Source: a virus. From it: DNA of 44,855 nt. Below the pieces are notes generated by a model. The model did no database searches, had not been told where the DNA came from, and saw only the letters and a program-made list of their open reading frames with translations. Below are positions 1 to 9,234 of the stretch, piece after piece. Both the position numbers and the translations under genes were made by a program. Position 1 is the first letter of the stretch, and the number at the start of each line of letters is the position of its first letter. The DNA lies in the IMG/VR virus record IMGVR_UViG_3300026455_000020, positions 1 through 44,855 of that record. One strand, given 5' to 3'.

Positions 1-761
1 TGTGTGGCAATATATGAATAACCACCATATGTTACCACATCGCCTTCTTGGTAGACTGTAGAAGAACTCCAAGAATCTTCAAATTGAAGACCTTCAACAA
101 ATACTCCCCACTTAGTATCATCAAAAGTTGTGCTGGAAGTGTGTTGTGTTGTACAGATCCAAGTGTTGGCGCCGTACTTAACGATATCATTAATTTTGTA
201 GCGTACAGAAGAATTCCATACACCTAGATATTCTAAGCCACTGTTGAATACAGTCCACTTACTTTGGTCTGCTTCGAGACCTAATGATGCTGTGGCAGCA
301 GATGTGTGTGCTGTATTACAAATATATGTAATACCGCCATACGAAACAAAGTCATATACGCGGTAACGAGTCGAGGTTGCCCACTCGCCTGTCCAGTAAA
401 ACGATTCTGCAAATGCTTCCCACTTGCTTTGATCTGCTTCTAAGCCCAGTGTTGTGGTTGCCGCAGATGTATGAGAAGTTAAACAAATATAAACTAAGCC
501 GCCGTACTTAACTTGGTCGCCTTTATTATAATAAGTAGAAACGTCCCAGTCGCCCTGCCAACTAGTACCGTCACTGACTAGATTCCATTTTGGTGGATTT
601 GCGTCACTATCAGTGACAAATAAACTTGCTGAAGTATGATTTATAACACAAATATAACTCTTACCACCGATGTTGACTACGTCGTCAACTACGTAAGAAG
701 TACTTGGTGTCCAATCACCTTTCCAAACAAATTTAATTCTACCTAATCTAAATTCTGCCAT
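1..761 (-). CDS. Tail/adhesion protein with CBM5/12-like repeats, N-terminal part (runs off window)
   Basis: The 3' end of the gene lies beyond the window; about 253 codons from the ATG are visible. The start is the ATG at 761, with an AGAGGA ribosome site just upstream. The protein opens with the same anchor (MAEF, then GR, then WKG-W) as the large protein at 3317-8821. It then carries at least four repeats of about 60 residues with the pattern W-x(5)-Y-x2-GD-x-V-x-YGG-x2-Y-x-C-x3-HTS. This aromatic pattern resembles CBM5/12 chitin/polysaccharide-binding modules, so glycan binding on the host surface is inferred. It is read from its own late promoter, after the propeller protein. The frame is continuous and the repeats are clear; the function is inferred. 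Confidence 0.8.
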   Translation of the reverse strand, partial: MAEFRLGRIKFVWKGDWTPSTSYVVDDVVNIGGKSYICVINHTSASLFVTDSDANPPKWNLVSDGTSWQGDWDVSTYYNKGDQVKYGGLVYICLTSHTSAATTTLGLEADQSKWEAFAESFYWTGEWATSTRYRVYDFVSYGGITYICNTAHTSAATASLGLEADQSKWTVFNSGLEYLGVWNSSVRYKINDIVKYGANTWICTTQHTSSTTFDDTKWGVFVEGLQFEDSWSSSTVYQEGDVVTYGGYSYIAT

Positions 762-781
762 TTTATATCATCCTCTGATAG

Positions 782-789
782 TATTTATC
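782..789 (-). promoter_or_regulatory. Predicted T4-type late promoter (GATAAATA)
   Basis: The minus strand reads GATAAATAC, matching T4 TATAAATA at seven of eight positions. It ends 21 bases before the ATG at 761, and the AGAGGA ribosome site lies between them. The inferred leader is about 15 bases. Confidence 0.6.
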
Positions 790-809
790 TAAACCCAAAA
801 AATGGGATT

Positions 810-3320
810 TTATATTGCTCCTGGGCGGTTCCATGTGTTAACAAAGTAAGAATACGCCATACCGTCACCGTCCCACCCGCCAAATTGTCCGTCAACTGTT
901 ACCTTTGTTGGCATATTAACCACTGCGCCTGTTAAGCCTTCCGGAATAGTGCTGGCAATTCTGTCTGCGCCACCTACTAAAACTGTACCAGCAATCAACT
1001 GTCCAGTAAATGTATTAGCACCACCTTGACTCAAACGTCCAGTTAAGTATGCCTTAATTGCTCTCTGTGTTGGAATAATATTATTACTGTTAGCAATAAA
1101 TGTTTCGTCTGTGCTAAACTGTCTAATAACCACACTTGATCCACCAACTGCAATACCGCCCAGTGATAGTGTTTCTAGACCTGTTAGTCCGAATTGTGTA
1201 GCACTTAAAGTAACAATACCAGTTGCTTGTTCAACACCAAACAAATCACCAACTTTAAAGTTACCGTCTTGGTCAGTACTAGTATAGAACACACGACCAA
1301 AGTTAACTTCAACTGCCTGATCCTGTGGAGCAAGAACTGTATCTTCTGGTAGGTTAGGATAGTTACTTTGAATAGCGTTTCCGTAGCCCACATTTAAGAA
1401 ATCGTGTCCTGTTAATCTTGCCTGGCTGTATTTTGTTCTAATAATAATATTTGCTTCGTGTGCTGGACTTAATTCCACGGTCATATCTGGAGAAATTTCA
1501 ATATTTGCTTCAATATTTGGTGCTGTTGTTCCATACACAGGGGTAGCATTTGTTACTTTATAAATTTTACTGTTTCCTGAAATAACCAAGTTATCACCAG
1601 GAGCAGGTAGTTTAGATAAATTCTTAACTATTAATGTTAATCCGGTTTGGAATGTATCAGCATAGCCACTGCCATTAATTGTAATAATTGTAGAGTTAGT
1701 ATTATAATCTTGTCCTCTGTTTACAAAAGTTGGATTTCCTAGTGTACCGTTGCTAATTCTTAATGAAGTAGTTGCAGACACAGTAACGTTTGGATCTCTA
1801 AAAGTTAATAATGGAGTACTGGTATAACCTGACCCTGGCTCCCATAAACTAATAGATGTAATAGTTCCTGAAGTAATAACTGCACGACCTTTAGTTCTGC
1901 AACCTGTTTCAATAATACTACCAACAGTTTGAGCCGCCACTGTAACAAATTTTCCTTGGTCGTTGTTTGTGCCTACAAACGCAAATTTAATAGCACCATA
2001 TCCGTCATCCGATACTGTGCGTTCTGTCCATGCGTAGCCGTCTTCTGATGTATATGCAACTCCAGCAGTGCTAGATAGAGCTAAAAATACACCCTGACCA
2101 TATTCAATTTTGTTTACACCTGAGATAGTATATGGAGATTGTGTCCATGTTATACCATCTCTACTGTAAGCAGGTTTAGCACTACTGCTAGAAACTGCAA
2201 CAAACAAGCCATTACCATAAGCAACGTCGCTCCATGTTGTAGAGCTAGGTAATGTTGCTGATGACCAACTTGTTCCGTTTGAACTGTAAGATGCAGTAGT
2301 ACTTACTGTTGAACTAGCAGTTCCTGAAACAGTAAATGATGTAATAGCGCCGCCAATAGCCGCTACGCCTGTTACAGTAATTGTAATATCGTTTGCTGTG
2401 GTTGCTCCGCCAACTGCTGTACCTAAAACACTAACTATACTAGATGTTGTATAACTAGAACCACCACTATTAACTGTTACTGTATAGCCACTGCTTCTAG
2501 CGGTTACATTAAATGTTGCCCCAGATCCACCGCCTGAAGTAGTAGACGATGTAACACCTGTATAGGTAGTTCCATCGGATACTGCAACAAATTTTCCGTT
2601 ACCAAACGTTAGTCCAGTCCAACTTCTTGCAACTAGTCCTGTACCGCTAGACCATGTACCGCCATAGTTTGAACTGTATGCAGAGCTAGTAGTTTCAGCG
2701 GCTATAGCGACAAATTTTCCGTTGCCGTACGCAACTTTACTCCAAGTAGTCAACGAAGGCAATGTAGTTGTTCTCCAACCTTCTCCGTTGTTAATAGAAT
2801 ATAGTGCAACTGAACCTGGATCTCCAAGGGCGCCACCGCTGGAAATTACAACCCAGCGATTGTTACCGTAGGCAATATCTGTCCAAGTTTTTGGACTTGG
2901 CAAAGGTATTGCGTCCCAGGTTGCGCCACCGTCTGTCGATTTTCCAGCAATAGCATTACCACTTGGTAGAGCAATAAATGTGCCATCGCCATAGGCTAAT
3001 CCTATCCAACTAGTGCCCGGAGCCAATGTATTAGTTGTCGATGCTGTTTGTGTCAAACTAGGAGCAGATATTGTAACTCTTGGTTCAACATAGTAAACGG
3101 TTGAATTATCTAATAACGCTTCTATAGTAGTTCCTGGATTCATATGATCCCAACCTACTGCCGCAATGTTCATAGATCCGGTATCTGTTTTTAATGTACT
3201 TGCAGTGCCGCCAGGTGTACCGCTGACTGTAAATGTTGAAGTACTATCGATCGTCTTGACATAATATGTTGTTCCAGCAGATACATCTCCAAACAAATTA
3301 GTCGAATATGTACCGTTCAT
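810..3320 (-). CDS. Tail protein with BNR/Asp-box-like beta-propeller
   Basis: 836 residues if read from the ATG at 3320. Residues 1-50 are the second half of a repeat (FGD-x3-GTTYYV-x12-FTVSGTPGG) that belongs to the C-terminal repeats of the upstream protein. Residues 103-465 hold about six blades of the type W-x3-AYGNG-x-FVAV then YS-x-DG-x-TW, like Asp-box/BNR propellers. One blade is interrupted by a cassette at residues 253-345. Residues 476-560 form a Gly/Pro-rich module (PGSGYTS, NPTF-NRG). Residues 671-770 hold a terminal module (FGRVFYTS-DQDGNF-VGDLF, then NSNNIIPTQRAIKAYL) that is also partly present in the two fibre proteins at 9569 and 13922. The start has no ribosome site and overlaps the upstream stop as ATGA, so it is coupled to, or once fused with, that gene. 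Receptor or glycan binding is inferred. Confidence 0.75.
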   Translation of the reverse strand: MNGTYSTNLFGDVSAGTTYYVKTIDSTSTFTVSGTPGGTASTLKTDTGSMNIAAVGWDHMNPGTTIEALLDNSTVYYVEPRVTISAPSLTQTASTTNTLAPGTSWIGLAYGDGTFIALPSGNAIAGKSTDGGATWDAIPLPSPKTWTDIAYGNNRWVVISSGGALGDPGSVALYSINNGEGWRTTTLPSLTTWSKVAYGNGKFVAIAAETTSSAYSSNYGGTWSSGTGLVARSWTGLTFGNGKFVAVSDGTTYTGVTSSTTSGGGSGATFNVTARSSGYTVTVNSGGSSYTTSSIVSVLGTAVGGATTANDITITVTGVAAIGGAITSFTVSGTASSTVSTTASYSSNGTSWSSATLPSSTTWSDVAYGNGLFVAVSSSSAKPAYSRDGITWTQSPYTISGVNKIEYGQGVFLALSSTAGVAYTSEDGYAWTERTVSDDGYGAIKFAFVGTNNDQGKFVTVAAQTVGSIIETGCRTKGRAVITSGTITSISLWEPGSGYTSTPLLTFRDPNVTVSATTSLRISNGTLGNPTFVNRGQDYNTNSTIITINGSGYADTFQTGLTLIVKNLSKLPAPGDNLVISGNSKIYKVTNATPVYGTTAPNIEANIEISPDMTVELSPAHEANIIIRTKYSQARLTGHDFLNVGYGNAIQSNYPNLPEDTVLAPQDQAVEVNFGRVFYTSTDQDGNFKVGDLFGVEQATGIVTLSATQFGLTGLETLSLGGIAVGGSSVVIRQFSTDETFIANSNNIIPTQRAIKAYLTGRLSQGGANTFTGQLIAGTVLVGGADRIASTIPEGLTGAVVNMPTKVTVDGQFGGWDGDGMAYSYFVNTWNRPGAI
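2286..2564 (-). repeat. Inserted ~90-residue cassette, copy 2 (inside a propeller blade)
   Basis: Residues about 253-345 of the propeller protein. The pattern is YT-x-V, G-x-G-x2-ATF, GY-x3-VN-x-GGS-x-Y, GG-x4-ND, then TVSG. It interrupts a blade between FVAVSDGT and ASYSSNGTSW. A diverged copy lies at 5072-5332. The borders are accurate to a few residues. Confidence 0.65.
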
Positions 3321-4204
3321 CGAACCGTAACAATGGTTAGTGTCGATTTTGCATTTGTAGTTGTTCCTGTCATCGATCCTGATGCTGTAGACAATGTAAA
3401 TGCTGCCGCTGTTGTTTTACCCAATACTTCTCCGGTAGCAGTTGAAAGGTTTAGCGCACTACCTCCAGGAGAAGAACTAATTGTAAATGTTGTTGCATCA
3501 TTAACGGCTAGAATATAATATGTTGTTTCGTTGACAATACCGCCAAATGTATTTCCTGTAAACTTAATTGGATTGTTTGCAACAAATCCTGCTGTTGAGT
3601 CAACAGTAATTAAGTTTGTTAAAGTTTCTGTTTCTGTTACAGTTACAGAAATAACTGTATCTGTAACTGTAAATGTTGAAGAGTTAACAATCTTATTAAC
3701 ATAATACTTTGTTCCAGCAACAATTCCTCCAAACACAACGCCTGTAAATTCTATTGGATTTAATGGCACTAGCGATGCTGTTGAAGATGTTGTAATGTAA
3801 TTTGTAGCCGCAGTAGTTGCTGTGGCAGTTATACTTACTAATGTTGTCGATATTGTAAATTTGGATGCTGAAATAACATCATTAACATAATATGTTGTAC
3901 CTACTGCAATGTCTCCTATTGAGGTTCCAGTAAACTGAACAGGCATGTTAATTTTCATATCATTAGTTTGACCTAATACATAACTGTTATAACCTGGGAA
4001 CGACATAGTCATTGCACCTGTGTCAGAATTTAACAGCCATGCTGTTCCAAAAGGTTCAGTACTGATAGTTATTGTCGTACCATCGATAATTTCTTTAATG
4101 TAATAAGTGTAAGAGTCGGTAACGCCGCCAAAAACTGCGCCGCCAAACTTAACTTGCATATTAACACTTAATTTTGCAGTACTAGCCAACGTTAACGTAT
4201 TAGT
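3171..4204 (-). repeat. Tandem FTG-x-FGGI-GTxYYV repeats spanning two reading frames
   Basis: About five repeats of 55-65 residues, each with NPI-x-FTG, FGGI, GT-x-YYV and a FTIS strand. They cover residues 1540-1800 of the protein at 3317-8821, and the last repeat continues in the first 50 residues of the protein ending at 810. Single diverged copies also occur earlier, near residues 835-880 of the large protein. These look like short beta-sandwich or stalk elements of tail proteins. Confidence 0.7.
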
Positions 4205-7200
4205 TGATCCGCCAATTGTTTCAACAACGTTGACGAAATCAACAGAAGTATTAGTTACAGTGGTACTGTAATATGTAGGAATAAATTGTACTGGTTGATT
4301 CAAATACAATGTATCTGTGGTATAGTCTCCGTCTAAAGTAAGTATTCCTGTACTGTTATTTGTAGAAATAATGTTCAACGGTTCAAAAGATTCTTTAAGA
4401 ATCTGTGCTACTTTAGTGCCCTCGTCATATGACGAAATATATCCGTATTGTCCTGCTCCTGTTCCGCTGTTAAGGAACACTCTCATACCAATGTAGTTAC
4501 TTGCAGTTTTTGTATCTGATCCTGCTAAAGTAATAGTTTCTTCGTCTCCTGCTTGAGCATTATTAGATGACACTAAGTAATTTCTTCCGCCAACTGCACT
4601 ACCTGTATCTGTAATACGTGCCTGGAATACTGCGTTGGATCTAATTTCGTCTCCAATTAAGCGAGCATTAGTACCTGCACCTACTATAGAATAATTTGCA
4701 TAGGCAGTATATTGATCATTCTCTGTCTCAAGGTAGAACGTAGGATCAGAATTAATCTGAACTTGTGCTCCGTAGAAGCGTGTATTTCCGCTTAGACCTG
4801 CTCGACCTCTTGGATAAATTCTAAATTGAAGATTATTATTCAATCCAACATTGTCGTACACAGTCATCCATATTCTATACCAACCTTCAGTTAACTCTAG
4901 TTTACCGTATGAAACTGGAACTGCGCCGCCAGATGCTGTAGATACTGCAAGACCTTTAGTGCTAAATGTAAATTCTAAATAAGAATATACTGTTGATGAA
5001 CCACTGTATATTGCGGCGATGTCAAATGTTGCAGATGATCCTTGTTTTGCGTAGATGCTAAATGTGTAATTTAAATCGCTGTTTGTTGGAACAACTCCTG
5101 AAACAGTGGCGGATAAAATAGAACTTCCCGATAGAGTTGCTACAGTTAAGAAGCAATCATTTGTTCCGTCTTCGCCGCCCAACGAGCTACCTGGAATTCT
5201 TAATTCGTTACCAGTAACGTAGCCGCTACCTCCAGCATTGACTACTGCTGAGTAACCTGTAGCACCCACAGTAATATCGAATGTAGCACTATTACCTGAA
5301 CCAGTCACATTAACTGTTTCTACTGCTGTGTAAACTTTACCAGGAGGTAATACAGAAATATTTTGATAGATATAACTTGAATCGCTACCAGATGTTGCAC
5401 CTGTCAGTGTCCATGCATCTGATTGTCCAAATGGAGATGTTGTATTCTTCTGAATAGTAACATTACCGTCTGTAGTCCATGGACTAGTTGAAAATTTATT
5501 ACTGTATTGTAATAAGTTTGTTGTGTCTGCAACGTAGTTAGAGCCAGCATTACTAAATTGTATTGCTAATAATTCAGCATTAGTACCAAATGCACTTTGT
5601 ACACTGGCCTGTACTTGGCTAGATCTGTTGTCAATTTTTCCTGAGATAGGAACTTCTGTATTATCGTAACCTTCAGCAATAACACCATATGTACCATATG
5701 AGCTGTTACCGTTGGTAGCACGGATTCTACCGCCGTCTTCGGCAAAATATCCAGCATAATTGTAGTAACCGAATACTGACACGCACTCAGTTAATGAATT
5801 AGAACCAGTACACCATACACCAATACCATCACTGATGATTTGTGTAAAGTCATTACAAGTTATTGAACGATTGCCGCCGTTGTGTAGTGTTCCATCGATT
5901 TTTAATCCGGTGCAACCGACACCAAAGTTGGTAACGTTTTGAATGTAAGGGCTTCGACGAATAATCCAAGTTCTAGTATCGTCAGGACCATTACCTGGAT
6001 CTAGACTTACATAGGCACCACCCGTTGGTCTGCGTGTGCCAAAGCCGTTTGGACTTGTTAAAGATCCTGCTAGACCTGTTAATGTCATGTTACGAATGCC
6101 TGTAGCATTACGTACATAGAACATATCTTTCAAACAGTCTCCAGCATACACTGTCATAAATCCTGTGCCAGTTGTTAGTGCAACTACTGAACCTCCTACT
6201 GTTTCTGAAATAGTAATTTGACTGCCTACTATTTCTTTAACATAATATGTTTGTCCTAGAGTAACTCCACCAAAATCATCATTTGTTGTTGCCGCAGAAA
6301 ATTGAATAGGCATATTAACTGTGACATTTTTAATAGATCTCAGTGTAAATCTATTAGTTGAGCTACTTGAGCTAGAAGTTGATGTATAAACAGTTACTTT
6401 AGGTTGTACCACAGTTCCACGAAGTTCGTCACCGATTAGAGCAGTATTATCTGCAACTATGATCGGTAGTTCTTCAGAATATGTTCCTGTTTTAATCATG
6501 ATAGAAGTTGTCTGACCTTGATTAATTAAAGGAACATTTTCTGTGCTGGCATTTTGTATTGCATCGATTACAATGTTCATCAGGCTGGTAATTTCAAGAT
6601 ACGCACCAGACTCTAAAGTTAATCCATTGTTGATATACTGTTGTACTGTCGGGTCTGCTATTACTTCCCAATTTTGATTTCCAACGGTTTCTGGATTGTT
6701 ATCGATATTGCCATCAATTAAACTCTTATAAAATATTTCGTTCCAATAGACAATGTCGTTAGTGACATAAGTTTCTGTAGCGTCCCAAACAATATTTTCA
6801 ACTTGATAGTTAACATCTGGGTTAGAGTTTTGATAGACATAACCAATCAAAACTAATAGTCGTTCAAGTGCGGCAACAATATATGGCTGTGCCGCATCTG
6901 TTTCTGTGTTAAAGAAAGTAGTAGTGCTACCTTCAGCAAAGAATGCCTTAGTAGCAATTACTGTTCTACTATTACTAGCTCTAGTAATGTCATAAGAAAG
7001 TGCGTCAATAATTAATTCTGCATCTCGTCTAGTCGAGTATTCTTGGAATTCCGATGTTGGGCTAAATGGAGAATTACTATTTGCTTTTTGATATAGCATC
7101 CACTGATACATTTCTTCAACTAAGAAATCTTTGTTCTCAGTTAATAATGTATTGGCATTCTGGAAATAAAATCCGTTCTCAACTTGTTGACAAGCATACG

Positions 7201-8821
7201 CAATAGTTTTCCAAGGTTTATCCCATGTCTGACCGTGATCTGCATCGTCTACACCGTCGTTAGATACGTAGTACAGATCTGGAATAACAAACATTTTTTT
7301 CCAGTTTGGTTGTCCGTTAGAAATGTGGAAGTGATAATCTTCTGTATCTCCGGCAGCACCGCCTTGTGGAATAATTGGAACAGCAACAGTTGATGTTCCG
7401 TCAAATGTAACAATGTCGCCTTGAGTATTACCTGCGTTTTCTTTTGCATGAACTACATATACTACCCAGAATGCGTTAGCAACATCTAGGTCAGGTCTAA
7501 AGAACGAACTAGATGTATGATTTCTAATACAACGATATGTGCAGTTTTCCCAGATTACTAAGTCGCCGATAATATAATTTGTGGTGTTAGTCCAGAAATT
7601 AGTCCATCTAACTGATGGAACAACCAACTTCCATTTAAGATAATTGACACCTACAAAGTCAATATTGTCCCCATTGGTCAATGAACCGTTAGGAACTTCG
7701 CTGATAATCAATGTTGTACTGTCATTTACAGATACCACAGTCTGGCCTTGCGTAAATGATGGGTTAACTAAAACCATGCCCTTTGTAATGCCAGCCGTTG
7801 AAACTACTTTTAAAGTTGTTCCAGAACTTCCTGTGTCCACATAAGAACCAGTTACTGCATAACTTGTTGGATCTTGGCCTGCGCTATCTATCACGGCTGT
7901 GAATAATTGTCCGCCTCTGCGTACAACATCACCGACTCTATATTGAGCACCCGAACTCCACTCGTTCATCATTCTATAACCTTGGGTTATTAGTTCCCAA
8001 GCAGATGACGAGTCTTCAGCATTAACTGAAGGAATGATATTTAAGTTATTGTTGATTAAACTTACGTAAGTGTAACCGCCATAGATAACAATGTCGCCTT
8101 TTTGATACAATGCTGAACTGGTCCAGCCATTTTCAAATTGTGTACCTGGTAGCCAAACATTAAATGTAGTTGTATCAAATGTAGTAGTAGAAGTATGTCC
8201 TTCTGTACAAATATAAACATCTGCTCCTAGTTTAACAAGGTCGTTTAATTTATATCTTGTCGATGCAGTCCAAGCACCTTTGTATTCGATACCATTGTTT
8301 ACTACTTCCCATTTGTAGTTGTCTGCTTCGCGGCCGTCTGTAATATTGTCAGCAGATGTATGATCTTCAACGCAACGATAAACTATACCGCCATATTTTA
8401 CAATATCTCCAAAACCATAGACAGTAGAAATAGCCCAAGCAGTATTCCAGTTATCGAACTGTGCGTATGTGTCCCATTTGGTTAGGTCAATGGTTGTTAA
8501 TCCACTGGTATGTGCCTCGGTACAAATATAAACAACACCACCAAATCTAATGATATTGCCGATTGAATAAAATGTGCTCGGTGTCCATTCTTCTCTCCAT
8601 GCTCGACCATCAATCATTAGTTCCCAGCGAGGAGTGCTTGCGCCACCGCCTGTTACATAATATAAGTCGTCGTAGAAATTACTAGAGGATGTGTGCGGCT
8701 CTTTACATACGTAAGTTTTACCTTCGTATTGAGATACAGCGTCTCTGTTGTAGAACACGCCATCGTTCCATTGTCCTTTCCAGGTATATCTTAATCTACC
8801 AATTTTAAATTCTGCCGCCAT
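3317..8821 (-). CDS. Giant modular tail/adhesion protein (CBM5/12 repeats, beta-helix, jelly-roll, beta repeats)
   Basis: 1834 residues. The N-terminus (MAAEF-x-IGRLRYTWKG) matches that of the protein at 1-761 and is a likely virion anchor. Eight CBM5/12-like repeats follow, seven at residues 14-445 and one near 675-720. Residues 520-790 contain a YYVSNDG start of a pectate-lyase-like beta-helix, interrupted by a helical insert at about 545-665 that includes a RRDAELIIDALSYDI segment. The helix resumes at 890-1080. Residues 1100-1365 form a jelly-roll carbohydrate-binding-like domain (NLLQYSN, YTFSIYAKQG, GWYRIWMT, FYGAQVQ) broken by a cassette at 1164-1250. The C-terminus is FTG/YYV repeats that stop abruptly at TGA. 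A late promoter is not obvious; a GGAT ribosome site lies 7 bases before the ATG. A long receptor-binding or tail-decorating protein is inferred. Confidence 0.8.
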   Translation of the reverse strand: MAAEFKIGRLRYTWKGQWNDGVFYNRDAVSQYEGKTYVCKEPHTSSSNFYDDLYYVTGGGASTPRWELMIDGRAWREEWTPSTFYSIGNIIRFGGVVYICTEAHTSGLTTIDLTKWDTYAQFDNWNTAWAISTVYGFGDIVKYGGIVYRCVEDHTSADNITDGREADNYKWEVVNNGIEYKGAWTASTRYKLNDLVKLGADVYICTEGHTSTTTFDTTTFNVWLPGTQFENGWTSSALYQKGDIVIYGGYTYVSLINNNLNIIPSVNAEDSSSAWELITQGYRMMNEWSSGAQYRVGDVVRRGGQLFTAVIDSAGQDPTSYAVTGSYVDTGSSGTTLKVVSTAGITKGMVLVNPSFTQGQTVVSVNDSTTLIISEVPNGSLTNGDNIDFVGVNYLKWKLVVPSVRWTNFWTNTTNYIIGDLVIWENCTYRCIRNHTSSSFFRPDLDVANAFWVVYVVHAKENAGNTQGDIVTFDGTSTVAVPIIPQGGAAGDTEDYHFHISNGQPNWKKMFVIPDLYYVSNDGVDDADHGQTWDKPWKTIAYACQQVENGFYFQNANTLLTENKDFLVEEMYQWMLYQKANSNSPFSPTSEFQEYSTRRDAELIIDALSYDITRASNSRTVIATKAFFAEGSTTTFFNTETDAAQPYIVAALERLLVLIGYVYQNSNPDVNYQVENIVWDATETYVTNDIVYWNEIFYKSLIDGNIDNNPETVGNQNWEVIADPTVQQYINNGLTLESGAYLEITSLMNIVIDAIQNASTENVPLINQGQTTSIMIKTGTYSEELPIIVADNTALIGDELRGTVVQPKVTVYTSTSSSSSSTNRFTLRSIKNVTVNMPIQFSAATTNDDFGGVTLGQTYYVKEIVGSQITISETVGGSVVALTTGTGFMTVYAGDCLKDMFYVRNATGIRNMTLTGLAGSLTSPNGFGTRRPTGGAYVSLDPGNGPDDTRTWIIRRSPYIQNVTNFGVGCTGLKIDGTLHNGGNRSITCNDFTQIISDGIGVWCTGSNSLTECVSVFGYYNYAGYFAEDGGRIRATNGNSSYGTYGVIAEGYDNTEVPISGKIDNRSSQVQASVQSAFGTNAELLAIQFSNAGSNYVADTTNLLQYSNKFSTSPWTTDGNVTIQKNTTSPFGQSDAWTLTGATSGSDSSYIYQNISVLPPGKVYTAVETVNVTGSGNSATFDITVGATGYSAVVNAGGSGYVTGNELRIPGSSLGGEDGTNDCFLTVATLSGSSILSATVSGVVPTNSDLNYTFSIYAKQGSSATFDIAAIYSGSSTVYSYLEFTFSTKGLAVSTASGGAVPVSYGKLELTEGWYRIWMTVYDNVGLNNNLQFRIYPRGRAGLSGNTRFYGAQVQINSDPTFYLETENDQYTAYANYSIVGAGTNARLIGDEIRSNAVFQARITDTGSAVGGRNYLVSSNNAQAGDEETITLAGSDTKTASNYIGMRVFLNSGTGAGQYGYISSYDEGTKVAQILKESFEPLNIISTNNSTGILTLDGDYTTDTLYLNQPVQFIPTYYSTTVTNTSVDFVNVVETIGGSTNTLTLASTAKLSVNMQVKFGGAVFGGVTDSYTYYIKEIIDGTTITISTEPFGTAWLLNSDTGAMTMSFPGYNSYVLGQTNDMKINMPVQFTGTSIGDIAVGTTYYVNDVISASKFTISTTLVSITATATTAATNYITTSSTASLVPLNPIEFTGVVFGGIVAGTKYYVNKIVNSSTFTVTDTVISVTVTETETLTNLITVDSTAGFVANNPIKFTGNTFGGIVNETTYYILAVNDATTFTISSSPGGSALNLSTATGEVLGKTTAAAFTLSTASGSMTGTTTNAKSTLTIVTVR
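5072..5332 (-). repeat. Inserted ~90-residue cassette, copy 1 (inside the jelly-roll domain)
   Basis: Residues about 1164-1250 of the giant tail protein. The same pattern as copy 2: YT-x-V, G-x-G-x2-ATF, GY-x3-VN-x-GGSGY, GG-x4-ND, TVSG. It separates PPGK from YTFSIYAK, which are adjacent strands in the usual form of this domain. Confidence 0.65.
7487..8782 (-). repeat. Seven CBM5/12-like repeats
   Basis: Each unit begins at a Trp (near residues 15, 80, 129, 184, 233, 288 and 409). It continues Y-x2-GD-x-V-x-x-GG-x2-Y-x-C and mostly ends HTS. Spacing is 45-65 residues, with a beta insertion at residues 318-395 that widens the last interval. The cysteine is conserved in most units and replaced in units five and six. 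Confidence 0.7.
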
Positions 8822-8858
8822 TTTTAATCCTTAAATTATCATTAAACTCATGTACTTA

Positions 8859-9224
8859 TCACACTATAGAATCGACTGGATAAACATATTCTTTGTTTAG
8901 ACGTACAACAAATTCGCCGTTGTCGTTGATATAGTAAAACATACTTCTGCTGTCCCATCTATACTGATCCCACTCTAAATTTGAGTAAGGACGACTATGG
9001 TCGAGTTCTAATCTACCTTCAAAGAAATCAACACCGTATTGAAAATCCGTAAAGTCGTTTTCTGTTAAACCTGGATTGTTGATAGTAATATCGTCTTCAT
9101 CTTTTAAACCGTCAACTTTAATAAAATAAAGCATTCCGTTGTCATCTCTTCTTAGCCCGTAGAAAAAACGTATGCTAAGGTCACCTGCTAGGTCTGATGG
9201 TTGTGTTCCAATATAGTATGTCAT
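8859..9224 (-). CDS. Small virion-associated protein, unknown function
   Basis: 121 residues. It is acidic and rich in aromatic residues (FFYGLRRDDNG, YYINDNGEFVVR, KEYVYPVDSIV), with no signal peptide or membrane segment. It lies in the late structural operon between a small beta-rich protein (11 bases away) and the giant tail protein, so a minor tail or adaptor role is inferred. I recall small proteins of this kind in marine T4-like phages but know no function. The start ATG has an AAGGAATAG ribosome-site region upstream. Confidence 0.7.
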   Translation of the reverse strand: MTYYIGTQPSDLAGDLSIRFFYGLRRDDNGMLYFIKVDGLKDEDDITINNPGLTENDFTDFQYGVDFFEGRLELDHSRPYSNLEWDQYRWDSRSMFYYINDNGEFVVRLNKEYVYPVDSIV

Positions 9225-9234
9225 TATCTATTCC

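Noticed and set aside
791-813. AAACCCA/TGGGATTT hairpin as terminator of the propeller gene
   Set aside because: The stem is short and bulged and overlaps the stop codon region, and no U-tract follows.
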